A DNA stretch of 21,693 bases, taken from positions 1 to 21,693 of the forward strand of contig DAINSQ010000082.1 of NCBI GenBank assembly GCA_036741235.1. Direction: 5' to 3'. Origin of the DNA: JABWBR01 sp036741235 (GTDB lineage: Bacteria > Bacteroidota > Bacteroidia > Chitinophagales > Saprospiraceae). Below the pieces are notes generated by a model, which did not search any database, was not told the origin of the DNA, and was given only the letters and a program-made list of their open reading frames with translations. Positions 1 to 7,129 of this stretch are shown piece by piece. Numbering within the stretch: the first letter of the stretch is position 1; every line of letters starts with the position of its first letter. The translations under genes and the position numbers were made by a program.

Positions 1-905
1 ATCCTGTCCGGATAATCCGTAATAATCCCGTCTACTCCCCATTTCATCAACTCTTCCATCTCCGGGGTTGTATTCACAGTCCAGGGAATGATGCGCATGC
101 CCAGCTCGTGAACCGTCTTTACGGTTTCGGCGGTGATCAATCCGTAGTGTGGACTGTAGATCTGAGGCGTAAAACCTAGTTTTTCAATGTTTGATTTTAC
201 TCCGTCGTAATTTTCCACCAAATGAGCTATTGTCAAATAAGGCGCCATGCGGTGTACCTCCCGGAGGGGGCGTTCGTCGAAAGACTGCACGCAGGCGCGG
301 TCGTCGAGTCCGAGTTGTCCAAGTTGTGAGACGACCAGTCGAGCGAATTCAGAGGGTGGGGGAGTGTAGACGCCGTCCCACTCTTGTTTGCTTTTAATTT
401 CCACATTAAAGCGGGGCAAAGGCCGTTTCATGGCAAGCGCGGCGCTGTCGACCGCCTTGACGATTTCAGCCAGCGTAGGTTTGTAGGCCGGCATGGCCTG
501 TTGCTCGGGGAATCGGGCATGGCCGCGTTTACCGCAGTCGTAGGCGCGGATTTCAGCGGCCGTCATGCGAAAAATATTGAGTTGTTTTTCCTCCGTTTTG
601 TCAACGGGTTTTCCGTTGGGGTGGCTGCATATTTCCGACGAAAACCAGGGTTCGTGGGAGACGATAAGCTCGCGGTCGGCAGAGACCACCAGGTCGAGTT
701 CAAGCGTGGCGACGGCGGAGTATTCCAACGCTTTCAAAAAAGCGGGAATGCTGTTTTCGGGCAGGAGGCCGCGGGCGCCGCGATGCCCCTGCCAGTCAAA
801 TGAACTGGATATTGGCATAACCTGGGTGTTGGATGAAGGCGCAGAATTGTTGCAAGCGCCGAGCGCCAGCAATAGTATGAAACCGGGAATAAGGCGTTTA
901 TACAT
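1..905 (-). CDS. Glycerophosphodiester phosphodiesterase, lipoprotein (C-terminus cut by window edge)
   Basis: Hydrolyses glycerophosphodiesters to glycerol-3-phosphate and an alcohol, presumably at the outer membrane or in the periplasm. About 301 residues are visible. The N-terminus is a lipoprotein signal with lipobox LALGAC (Cys18). The GDPD TIM-barrel follows: GHRGARG with His41 and Arg42, PENS at 49-52, the metal-binding pair ELD (Glu69, Asp71) and the second catalytic His84 in SHEP. The visible end, PWTVN followed by DGIITDYPD, is the usual last strand of the family, so only a few residues are probably missing. The ATG at 905 lies 4 bases after the stop of the secreted-protein gene upstream, so the two are probably co-transcribed. 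All key residues are present. The family call is firm; the substrate is not determined. Confidence 0.93.
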   Translation of the reverse strand, partial: MYKRLIPGFILLLALGACNNSAPSSNTQVMPISSSFDWQGHRGARGLLPENSIPAFLKALEYSAVATLELDLVVSADRELIVSHEPWFSSEICSHPNGKPVDKTEEKQLNIFRMTAAEIRAYDCGKRGHARFPEQQAMPAYKPTLAEIVKAVDSAALAMKRPLPRFNVEIKSKQEWDGVYTPPPSEFARLVVSQLGQLGLDDRACVQSFDERPLREVHRMAPYLTIAHLVENYDGVKSNIEKLGFTPQIYSPHYGLITAETVKTVHELGMRIIPWTVNTTPEMEELMKWGVDGIITDYPDR

Positions 906-909
906 GTGA

Positions 910-1482
910 TTATGGGTCGAATATTTGAAAGGAATCTAGAAACTTGTCTACTGAGTAGTGCAGGCTTTTTTCACGCAGGCAGGCGACCTGTACCGAGTAA
1001 AACCGGTTGCCAGCCAGTACGGCTTTCGTTTTGATGACAGCTTTGTCGTTGAGGTATTGAATGCGCCAAATCCTGCCGGGATATCCCTGTATGTTAATAG
1101 GCGCGGAATAGATGACTGTTCCTTCGACACTCGCCGCTGCTGCGTCAATAGTGGCATCGAAAAACTCTTCAATCATTTCGACTGAGTCGGCCGGTAAGGC
1201 GCCGGCGGGGTAGTCGCAGTAGCTCACCATATACACCAGGATATCGGCATTTTTTTGGGGTGGCTGATACAAATAGGTGTGATAGGCCATTCGACCCAAC
1301 GGCGCATCAATGGTGTCGGTTTTGAGCCTTAATTCACCCGGCAGGGAAACGCTGAAGCGGCCTTCGAAGACATGTTGTACTTGCCATACCGGACCCGTAC
1401 TATCGGCCGCAGCGGCAGAAGCGCTAGGCTGTTTTGCGCAAAATACAAATGCGATGAAGGCGATGATGGTTGTTTTATTCAT
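910..1482 (-). CDS. Secreted protein of unknown function, 190 aa
   Basis: No function recognised. The first ~24 residues form a Sec signal peptide (hydrophobic TTIIAFIAFVFCA, then an Ala-rich cleavage region). The mature part starts with a F-x-V-x-LPGE segment (FSVSLPGELRL), has a D-x-P-A-type middle, a GYPGRIWRIQYL motif near residue 140, and ends in VDKFLDSFQIFDP. This order (LPGE, GYPGR, terminal FLDSF) is familiar from a group of exported bacterial proteins of about 170-200 residues without assigned role; this is recalled family knowledge. The gene leads a two-gene unit with the GDPD lipoprotein 4 bases downstream, so an envelope role is plausible. It is transcribed divergently from the pncB-like fragment, sharing the 79-base spacer that holds the palindrome at 1535-1557. 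Confidence 0.8.
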   Translation of the reverse strand: MNKTTIIAFIAFVFCAKQPSASAAAADSTGPVWQVQHVFEGRFSVSLPGELRLKTDTIDAPLGRMAYHTYLYQPPQKNADILVYMVSYCDYPAGALPADSVEMIEEFFDATIDAAAASVEGTVIYSAPINIQGYPGRIWRIQYLNDKAVIKTKAVLAGNRFYSVQVACLREKSLHYSVDKFLDSFQIFDP

Positions 1483-1513
1483 GTGGATGCAAGATGCAAA
1501 AGCTTTTTAAAAT

Positions 1514-1544
1514 TTTGAACAACTCTTTTTTTTACTTAGTTTTG
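1514..1544 (+). promoter_or_regulatory. Bacteroidota-type promoter of the pncB fragment/nrtR unit
   Basis: TTTG at 1514-1517, a 19-base spacer, then TAGTTTTG at 1537-1544. This matches the Bacteroidota vegetative pattern TTTG-N19-TAnnTTTG exactly. Transcription would begin near 1550, leaving a leader of about 11 bases before the ATG at 1562. The -7 element lies inside the left half of the palindrome at 1535-1557, so a protein bound there would block RNA polymerase. Confidence 0.75.
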
Positions 1545-1557
1545 AATCCAAACTAAG
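1535..1557. promoter_or_regulatory. Perfect 8-bp palindrome, candidate NrtR operator
   Basis: CTTAGTTT (1535-1542) and AAACTAAG (1550-1557) are perfect inverted arms around a 7-base centre. The whole 23-bp element covers the -7 box and the likely start point of the promoter at 1514-1544 and ends 4 bases before the ATG at 1562. A hairpin at this spot, with no run of T after it, is not a terminator. The size and AT-rich palindromic form suit a dimeric winged-helix repressor, and an NrtR-type regulator is the second gene downstream, so autoregulation is the natural inference. The element could also affect the divergent gene starting at 1482. Confidence 0.6.
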
Positions 1558-1561
1558 CGAA

Positions 1562-2047
1562 ATGCCTCCTGTCGATTTTTTCCAACAGATCAACGGATAC
1601 CAATCGGAGTGGAAAGCCGATATGGACGTACTATCGGAGGCTTACCATTGCTGGAAACAGGGAAGTTACCAGACCAGGGTTGCTTTCAGGATAGCTGTGC
1701 AAAGCGGGTGGCCGGAAGATCGCCCCATTTGCGTAGCGGGTTTTTCCCAATTTGCCGACCTCATCGCCAGGTATAGCTGGTCGGATAACGAAATCTTTTA
1801 CCTGGGGAGTATTCGAGGCACTGACGGTCGCTCCCTTTTCGACGAAGGATTTCTCAATTATCTTCAACGCTTTCGCTTTTCCTGCACTATAGACGCTGTG
1901 GGAGCCGGCACGGTTGTATCGGCAGGAATGCCTGTTGTGAAAATGGAGGGGCCTCGTATTCAGGTATTGCTCACGGCGCCGATATTGATACGAATGCTCA
2001 ACAAACACAGTTCAGAAAAAGATTGGATAGAAACCGACAACCGATAA
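1562..2047 (+). pseudogene. pncB: Truncated nicotinate phosphoribosyltransferase (N-terminal fragment, 161 aa)
   Basis: A full enzyme converts nicotinate and PRPP to nicotinate mononucleotide in NAD salvage and has roughly 400-550 residues. This reading frame has 161. Residues ~17-150 follow the N-terminal NAPRTase domain: KADMDVLSEAYHCWKQ (the LTDLYQLTMA-like helix), AGFSQFADLI, FLNYLQRFRF, then a beta strand with GTVVSAGMPVVKMEGP and the helix LLTAPILIRMLN. It stops just before the segment that in full enzymes leads into the catalytic phosphoribosyltransferase barrel. The last residues (ETDNR) are encoded by the 7-bp tandem repeat, and nrtR starts 20 bases later, so the catalytic two thirds look deleted rather than frameshifted. 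No in-frame ATG lies further upstream. It may be a decaying gene; a retained small binding protein is possible because the frame and promoter are intact. Confidence 0.75.
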
Positions 2048-2066
2048 CCGACAACTGACAACCGAA
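2032..2066. repeat. Five-copy 7-bp tandem repeat (AACCGAC-type)
   Basis: Five consecutive heptamers: AACCGAC, AACCGAT, AACCGAC, AACTGAC, AACCGAA. The array supplies the last codons and the stop codon of the pncB fragment and fills the whole spacer up to the ATG of nrtR at 2068. Heptameric intergenic repeats of this sort are known from other bacteria (for example the STRR sequences of cyanobacteria). Its position exactly at the truncation point suggests a role in the deletion, or insertion there afterwards. Confidence 0.85.
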
Positions 2067-2067
2067 T

Positions 2068-2784
2068 ATGTCATACACCTACGAATATCCCCGGCCGGCT
2101 TTGACTGTTGACTGCGTTATTTTCGGGTGGCACGAGGGGAGCAAGTTAAAAGTGTTGCTCATTGAGCGGGCACATGAGCCTTTCCAGGCTTGCTGGGCGC
2201 TGCCTGGCGGTTTTGTAGAAATGGAGGAAGACCTGGAGCTGGCAGCGCTTCGCGAATTGGAAGAAGAAACAGGCGTTAAAGACGTTTTTATTGAGCAACT
2301 CTACACATTCGGCAAGCCCGACAGAGATCCGCGCGGCAGGGTGATCAGCGTGGCTTATTATGCTTTGGTAAATCTCGATGAGCACCCCGTTCGTTCAGCA
2401 TCCGACGCCTCCAGGGTACAGTGGTTTGAGCTGGCGCATTTGCCGCCCTTGGCCTTTGATCACGATACCATCTTACAGGTTGCCGTCAACCGGCTGAGGG
2501 CAAAAGTACGCTACCAGCCCATCGGTTTTGAGTTGTTGCCTGAGCATTTTACCCTGTCGCAATTGCAGGGGCTATACGAAACCATTTTGGGCGTTCCAGC
2601 CATTAATAAGCGCAATTTTCGCGCTAGAATATTGAAAATGGGCGTATTAAAAGAGGTTGGCAAACAGGTGGGCGTTGCGCACCGACCGGCTGTTTTGTAT
2701 AAATTTGATAAAAAAAGATACGAGCAATTAGTAAAGGACCGCTACGACGAACTGGCAAAACGCGGCGTAGATTTTGAAGTATAA
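2068..2784 (+). CDS. nrtR: NrtR-type transcriptional regulator (Nudix domain plus winged helix)
   Basis: Members of the NrtR family repress NAD-biosynthesis genes and release DNA when ADP-ribose binds the Nudix-like domain. Residues ~10-140 form the Nudix fold with LPGGFV and a complete 23-residue Nudix box at 48-70 (Gly48, Glu54, Arg62, Glu63, Glu66, Glu67, Gly69), so hydrolytic activity is possible although many NrtR proteins have lost it. Residues ~150-238 are the family's C-terminal winged helix, with LPEHFTLSQLQGLYE, NFRARILKMGVLKEVG and a HRPAVLYKFD wing. The length of 238 is typical. The gene follows the pncB fragment by 20 bases and shares its promoter, a classic nrtR context. Some Bacteroidota relatives of this architecture regulate sugar genes instead, so NAD control is inferred mainly from the pncB neighbour. 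Confidence 0.88.
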   Translation: MSYTYEYPRPALTVDCVIFGWHEGSKLKVLLIERAHEPFQACWALPGGFVEMEEDLELAALRELEEETGVKDVFIEQLYTFGKPDRDPRGRVISVAYYALVNLDEHPVRSASDASRVQWFELAHLPPLAFDHDTILQVAVNRLRAKVRYQPIGFELLPEHFTLSQLQGLYETILGVPAINKRNFRARILKMGVLKEVGKQVGVAHRPAVLYKFDKKRYEQLVKDRYDELAKRGVDFEV

Positions 2785-2786
2785 CT

Positions 2787-3443
2787 TTATTTGGCAATTT
2801 CCGGCTCCACAATACCTTGATTAACAGCATATAATACTAACCCGGAAGAAGAATTGATTTGCAACTTTTTCATGATGTTTTTTCGGTGCGTATATACGGT
2901 ATGCGTGCTCAGGTTGAGCGCATAAGCTATTTCTTTGGCTATCAATCCTTTGGCGACTAATCTAACTATCTCGATTTCGCGGGGCGTAAGCGGCGTAGCT
3001 GCGCAACTATCGTCAGTTTTGGAAAAAGATCGCTCCAGGATGTAGTCTAGCACCTTTGAGCAGAAAAATTTGTCGCCTTTGGCTGCGGCCTTTACCGCAT
3101 CGATAATTTCCTGCTCGCCGCAGGTTTTTGTAAGAAAACTATTGGCGCCGTATTCCAATACCTGATATATTGAGCTTTTATTATTGTCGGCGCTGATCAA
3201 CAACAGGTGGGCCTTTGGCGCCAGGTTTTTGATGCGTAAAACGGTTTCTGAATTAAAATAGGGCGGCTGGTGATAGTCCAATGTGATGACATCGGGTTTA
3301 TGCTGATGCAACAAGGCGATAAGTTCGTCTTCATTGGCGGCTTCCGCTACAATGTCGAATTGCGATTGCTCCGCAAGCAGCCTCCAGAGCCCTTGCCTGA
3401 CCAAATATTGCGAATCTGCTATAAGTACTGCAATTTTTTTCAC
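2787..3443 (-). CDS. NarL/FixJ-family response regulator, 218 aa
   Basis: A two-component output protein: an N-terminal receiver domain (~1-120) and a C-terminal LuxR-type helix-turn-helix (~148-212, TPREIEIVRLVAKGL followed by AKEIAYALNLS and THTVYTHRKNIMKKL). The phosphorylatable Asp is Asp56 in ITLDYHQ, with the conserved Lys in FLTKTCG. One metal-binding acidic residue is replaced: the usual DD pair reads D-S (ADSQ at residues 9-12), which may weaken phosphorylation. I chose the GTG at 3443 because it places VKKIAVLIADS at the normal receiver start; an in-frame TTG at 3482 would add 13 atypical residues and overlap the gene upstream. It follows the DUF4230 gene by 25 bases on the same strand. 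No histidine kinase is in the window, so its partner and targets are unknown. It converges with nrtR at a 2-base gap. Confidence 0.9.
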   Translation of the reverse strand: MKKIAVLIADSQYLVRQGLWRLLAEQSQFDIVAEAANEDELIALLHQHKPDVITLDYHQPPYFNSETVLRIKNLAPKAHLLLISADNNKSSIYQVLEYGANSFLTKTCGEQEIIDAVKAAAKGDKFFCSKVLDYILERSFSKTDDSCAATPLTPREIEIVRLVAKGLIAKEIAYALNLSTHTVYTHRKNIMKKLQINSSSGLVLYAVNQGIVEPEIAK

Positions 3444-3468
3444 GCAATCAATGCATTTTATTGGGTAT

Positions 3469-4713
3469 TTATTCTTCGTCAAGCGTCGAGACTTTCTTTA
3501 CCTCACCCGTTTCATCGGTAGTTGCTTCAGGCATTTCCAATTCGCGCGTCGATGCTCTGAATTTAACGCGAACCTGGTAGTTGCGGTTCATAGATTTGAG
3601 CAGGGGGCCGAACATTGTATTCATTAACTCGATGGCTTGGGTGCGCGAGCGGTCCATTATATCGCTTTCCAGCGCCTCGCGGCGGAATTCCTCGCGTAGT
3701 GCGTTGATACCCGAGTTGAGATTCACGCTTTTCACTTCCCGCATCCAGCCGATATCGAGTTTTTCGATTTTTGGGTATACTTCATGCGAGAGGATGGTGG
3801 GTTCGGGCAGGGTAATACTGACGATATTGGTTTTGGGATTGAGGTTAATGTTGAAATAGTCGTCGAGTTTAAAACCTACTTTCAGAATACTGATAGCTGT
3901 GATTTCAACATCGGAAGAAGACACGTTAAATCCCCAGATTTTGGTCTGCATTTGTTTGTTGATGCCTTTTTTGTCGCGCACTTCCATTGTGGCGAGTTCA
4001 GCGATGGCTTTTTCCACTTTCTCCTGTAGCAAGCCCCTCGAACGGCTGAAATCTTCGATCGCTGCCCGTTCTTCCATGCGCTTGAGCAGGGGGCTGAGCG
4101 CCTCCGTCATTGCAATGCCGCAGGGAGTATCCACATCGGAGCCACGGGCGTAAATACTGCCGGCTTTGGTTTGCACCAGCGTAGTCATAATTTGGGTAAC
4201 CAAAAAACAGGTATACTTCGAAGCAATTTCACGAAGGATTTCTACGGCGTTGCCCGATTCATTGTCGTACCAGCTTTGATATAAATTGGAAGTTGTATCT
4301 TTTAGCGACACAAAGTCGTGATAGTAAAGGTTTTTGAGGTATTCGTGGTGTTTTTCGTATTCGGGTTTGATTTTGCTCTTGTTTTCATCGTCCAGACCCA
4401 TGCGATTACCCACGTGCATGAGAATAGACATGTTGATCTTATATACCAAATCATTGAATTCCTTCCGGTTGCGCTGCGGGTTCGACAAAATGCGGAGCGC
4501 TTCTTCATCATCAATATTAGGGGTGTAATCAGATGGTATATAGTTGAGTTGCAATTCTTTGGGGATCATGGTATAATTTTTCCACTTTTTGGAAGTGTAT
4601 TTGAACACTACCAATCCTGCCAGGCACAGCACCAGCGTAAAAATCAGCACTCTGCCCGTATTGAGCGATTGTTTTGGAGCTGGGCCGTCTGCCGGATATC
4701 TTCCTCTGGTCAT
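3469..4713 (-). CDS. Membrane-anchored DUF4230 protein, 414 aa
   Basis: Function unknown. After a short cytoplasmic tail there is one transmembrane segment at about residues 21-41 (VLIFTLVLCLAGLVVF), then a long extracytoplasmic part. Residues ~55-235 are mostly helical and charged and I do not recognise them. Residues ~245-375 match DUF4230: an ISILKVGFKLDDYFNINL strand pair, the diagnostic SITLPEPTILS, then KIEKLDIGW and a helix of the RREALESDIMDRSRTQAIELM type. DUF4230 proteins are common single-pass proteins in Bacteroidota and Firmicutes. The acidic tail (STLDEE) ends 25 bases before the response regulator, which probably shares its transcript. The long plus-strand frame opposite its N-terminus is an upstream extension of folP, not a gene. 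Confidence 0.85.
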   Translation of the reverse strand: MTRGRYPADGPAPKQSLNTGRVLIFTLVLCLAGLVVFKYTSKKWKNYTMIPKELQLNYIPSDYTPNIDDEEALRILSNPQRNRKEFNDLVYKINMSILMHVGNRMGLDDENKSKIKPEYEKHHEYLKNLYYHDFVSLKDTTSNLYQSWYDNESGNAVEILREIASKYTCFLVTQIMTTLVQTKAGSIYARGSDVDTPCGIAMTEALSPLLKRMEERAAIEDFSRSRGLLQEKVEKAIAELATMEVRDKKGINKQMQTKIWGFNVSSSDVEITAISILKVGFKLDDYFNINLNPKTNIVSITLPEPTILSHEVYPKIEKLDIGWMREVKSVNLNSGINALREEFRREALESDIMDRSRTQAIELMNTMFGPLLKSMNRNYQVRVKFRASTRELEMPEATTDETGEVKKVSTLDEE

Positions 4714-4730
4714 GCTTTTGATAGTTTTTA

Positions 4731-4738
4731 CAAAATTA
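4731..4738 (-). promoter_or_regulatory. Candidate -7 element for the DUF4230/response-regulator unit
   Basis: On the minus strand this reads TAATTTTG, an exact TAnnTTTG Bacteroidota -7 box, 17 bases before the ATG at 4713. The usual TTTG at 19 bases further upstream is absent (the minus-strand bases there read GCCT), so only half the consensus is present. It lies in the 78-base divergent spacer shared with folP. Confidence 0.45.
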
Positions 4739-4791
4739 GTTTAAAAATTGCCCTTTTAGGCATAAATATGCCCCATGAAAAAGCTGCAAAT

Positions 4792-5640
4792 ATGCTAAAT
4801 CCTCAATTAACATTAAACATGGGGGGAAAGTTGCTCAGCCTGCACCGGCCGGTGGTGATGGGTATACTCAATGTAACGCCCGATTCATTTTTCGGAGGCA
4901 GCCGGTTGGCCAGTGAGTTGGATTTATTGCGACGCGCCGGATTGATGTTGGAGGAAGGCGCCGCCATACTGGATATCGGCGGCGTATCAACCCGCCCTGG
5001 CGCTGAGCCCATTACCGAGGAGGAAGAACGCAGGCGTGTAATACCTTCAATATCGGCGGTGATAAGACATTTCCCGGAGGCTTTGATCTCAGTGGATACT
5101 TACCGGGCGTCCATTGCTGCGACAGCAGTATCCGAAGGCGCTGTGATGGTCAACGATATTTCTGCCGGTCGCCTCGACGAATCTATGTACGCTACTGTTG
5201 CCGAACTCGATGTGCCTTATGTGCTTATGCATATGCGGGGTTCTCCGCAGGATATGCAACGCAATCCGGTTTACGGCGATGTGGTTCAGGAAGTACTCGA
5301 TTTTTTGATCATGGAAACGGGCAAATTACGAGCTTTAGGCGTGAAAGATATTATTGTCGATCCGGGGTTCGGCTTTGGCAAAACGATTGAACACAATTTT
5401 CAGTTATTGCGCAATCTACACGTTTTCAGTATACTCGATTTACCGGTGCTGGCTGGTATTTCGCGTAAATCGACCATATACAAAACCCTGGGCGTGACGC
5501 CGGAGGAAGCCCTCAATGGTACAACGGCGTTGCATATGGTTGCCCTGCAACAGGGCGCCGCAATATTGCGAGTCCATGATGTTAAGCCGGCTATTGAAGT
5601 GGCGCGCCTGTGGGAGGCCTTATACCAAAGCCCAGCATGA
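4792..5640 (+). CDS. folP: Dihydropteroate synthase
   Basis: Condenses 6-hydroxymethyl-7,8-dihydropterin pyrophosphate with p-aminobenzoate to give dihydropteroate in folate synthesis; the target of sulfonamides. All signature blocks are in order: VMGILNVTPDSF (22-33), ILDIGGVSTRPGAE (~60-73), ISVDTYR, MVNDISAG, VLMHMRGSP, DPGFGFGKT, LAGISRKS and the terminal RVHDV. With the ATG at 4792 the protein has 282 residues, the usual size, and begins TLNMGGKLLSL as is common in relatives. The frame stays open upstream to 4318 because it runs antisense to the DUF4230 gene; an ATG at 4768 is a possible alternative start. It probably heads a plus-strand run with the membrane protein 41 bases downstream, which has no evident link to folate. 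Confidence 0.96.
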   Translation: MLNPQLTLNMGGKLLSLHRPVVMGILNVTPDSFFGGSRLASELDLLRRAGLMLEEGAAILDIGGVSTRPGAEPITEEEERRRVIPSISAVIRHFPEALISVDTYRASIAATAVSEGAVMVNDISAGRLDESMYATVAELDVPYVLMHMRGSPQDMQRNPVYGDVVQEVLDFLIMETGKLRALGVKDIIVDPGFGFGKTIEHNFQLLRNLHVFSILDLPVLAGISRKSTIYKTLGVTPEEALNGTTALHMVALQQGAAILRVHDVKPAIEVARLWEALYQSPA

Positions 5641-5681
5641 CGCAGTAGTAAAATAATCCATAAAGATTGTATTTTCGTCCT

Positions 5682-7115
5682 GTGGAAATACTGTCGGAAC
5701 AAGAAATAAAAAAGCGAGCCGTCAATTTTTTGCGCGCTTATTACCGCTACCGCCCGTTTTCAGGCTCGGTTCGCTCCAGCATTGATATGCAGGGGGAGGG
5801 CGGTATCAAAGCCGACGGTTACCTGGCTTTTGAACAAAAAGACGGTTCTACCTTTCTGGCCACAGTAGAAGCCACTTCTTACGGATCGGTAAAAGAGGTG
5901 CGTTATTCGCGCCAGCGCGGGCAACTGCGATGGGATGGAGCTGCGGTGTCTGCCATGGGCGTCGCCGGTTTGCTTTTCGGTATCCACACTTTCGGTTTTT
6001 ATTTTTCAGTGCATTACAATATTCTCGTAGGGATATTAGGCGCATTGAGCCTTTGGCTGATTGGTATGTTACTTTACAACATGCTATTGCGCAGGTACAA
6101 GCGTTATCGGGCTATCTACGCCATTGAACAATTTAAACAGTACCATGCCGACGAGCAGTGGATTGCGATAGGAGAAGACGTTTTTCCTAGTCTGGAGGAT
6201 GAATATTACAAAGAATTGCGCCGGCAATGTGTGTTTAACGGCTTCGGCTTGCTCATGATCAGCCGCAAGGGCCACTCCAGGGTATTGGTCACCCCTTCGC
6301 CCCAGGAATTGTTTCACCACAGCCGGCGACGTATCGCTTTTCTTCCCCTTGATGTGCTGTCGAAGCGCCTCAAACAGGCCGGAGATGCGAATTGGGTCAA
6401 ACAATTTACCGGCATGATCGCCCAGGGAATTTCTATTCGGGGCGTGAAGATTAAACCTGTACAGCTCCGCCATTTCAACAGGCCTTATTCGCGTCAGTTT
6501 TTGCTCACCGGCTTGTCGGCGGCTATTGCTGCTGTCGTACTTTGGCTTGATTGGCAGCACAGGCCTGTTATTTATGTTAATGAATATTTGTACGAGAGAG
6601 AAATGATCGCCCAGTCGGCAACAATGAAAAGCGAGGCCAGGGAATATATCCTCGATGTGCCCCCCATACCCTACGACTCCGTGTTACCGCCGCCGTTGGA
6701 ATGGTATATTCAGGTACAATCGGCCATAGGCGATTCGTATGCGAACCCCCTGGAAGAGGCGGTTATGGTCAGCCCTGACGCCAAAGGTACCGGCTGGGTC
6801 ATGTATTTTGATTGCGAGCGCTTTACCTATACAGCCGGTAATAGATTTGCTATTCGCGATAAAATGACGGCTAACCTGGATGCCGCAAAAAGCAGGATTA
6901 CCGCTTTGCGCAAAGCCGGCGTTCCCGCGGCAGCCATTTCCGCTGAATGTCTACCGCTAATGGGTGGAAACGGTTTTATGGTTTATCTTGACCTGCTGCA
7001 CACCGATAGCCTGGAGGCTGCGCGGCGTTTGCAAACTTACCGCCGCCGGCTTGACGGCGCCGGGTTGAAACCGGAATTGAGCGTTGTGCGTTTTTCAACG
7101 AGTTTTAGTGATTAA
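5682..7115 (+). CDS. Unrecognised membrane protein with three predicted TM segments, 477 aa
   Basis: I do not recognise a named family. Using the GTG at 5682 (an in-frame TTG lies at 5667), residues 5-85 are soluble and include GIKADGYLAFEQ and FLATVEATSYGSVKEVRYS. A hydrophobic hairpin follows at about 88-108 and 113-134. Residues ~140-265 form a second soluble part, with IAIGEDVFPSLEDEYYKELRRQC and FNGFGLLMISRKG. A third transmembrane segment lies at ~273-290, followed by a ~185-residue C-terminal part ending in a helix (DSLEAARRLQTYRRRL) and a final strand. Asp45 and Glu63 in the first part vaguely recall a PD-(D/E)xK nuclease core, but Thr stands where Lys is expected. It sits between folP (41 bases) and a YheT hydrolase (14 bases), probably in one transcript. 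Confidence 0.75.
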   Translation: MEILSEQEIKKRAVNFLRAYYRYRPFSGSVRSSIDMQGEGGIKADGYLAFEQKDGSTFLATVEATSYGSVKEVRYSRQRGQLRWDGAAVSAMGVAGLLFGIHTFGFYFSVHYNILVGILGALSLWLIGMLLYNMLLRRYKRYRAIYAIEQFKQYHADEQWIAIGEDVFPSLEDEYYKELRRQCVFNGFGLLMISRKGHSRVLVTPSPQELFHHSRRRIAFLPLDVLSKRLKQAGDANWVKQFTGMIAQGISIRGVKIKPVQLRHFNRPYSRQFLLTGLSAAIAAVVLWLDWQHRPVIYVNEYLYEREMIAQSATMKSEAREYILDVPPIPYDSVLPPPLEWYIQVQSAIGDSYANPLEEAVMVSPDAKGTGWVMYFDCERFTYTAGNRFAIRDKMTANLDAAKSRITALRKAGVPAAAISAECLPLMGGNGFMVYLDLLHTDSLEAARRLQTYRRRLDGAGLKPELSVVRFSTSFSD

Positions 7116-7129
7116 TTGAACTTGAAACA

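Noticed and set aside
384..803. 139-residue plus-strand frame (and an overlapping 114-residue one).
   Set aside because: It lies wholly opposite the GDPD lipoprotein gene, whose catalytic motifs are intact; the plus-strand product shows no recognisable features.
3444..3482. TTG start at 3482 for the response regulator.
   Set aside because: The 13 added residues are not receiver-like and overlap the DUF4230 stop; the GTG at 3443 fits the normal receiver start.
4318..4791. A 158-residue N-terminal extension of folP.
   Set aside because: It is antisense to the N-terminal part of the DUF4230 gene and lacks dihydropteroate synthase homology. The enzyme's own start at 4792 gives the normal length.
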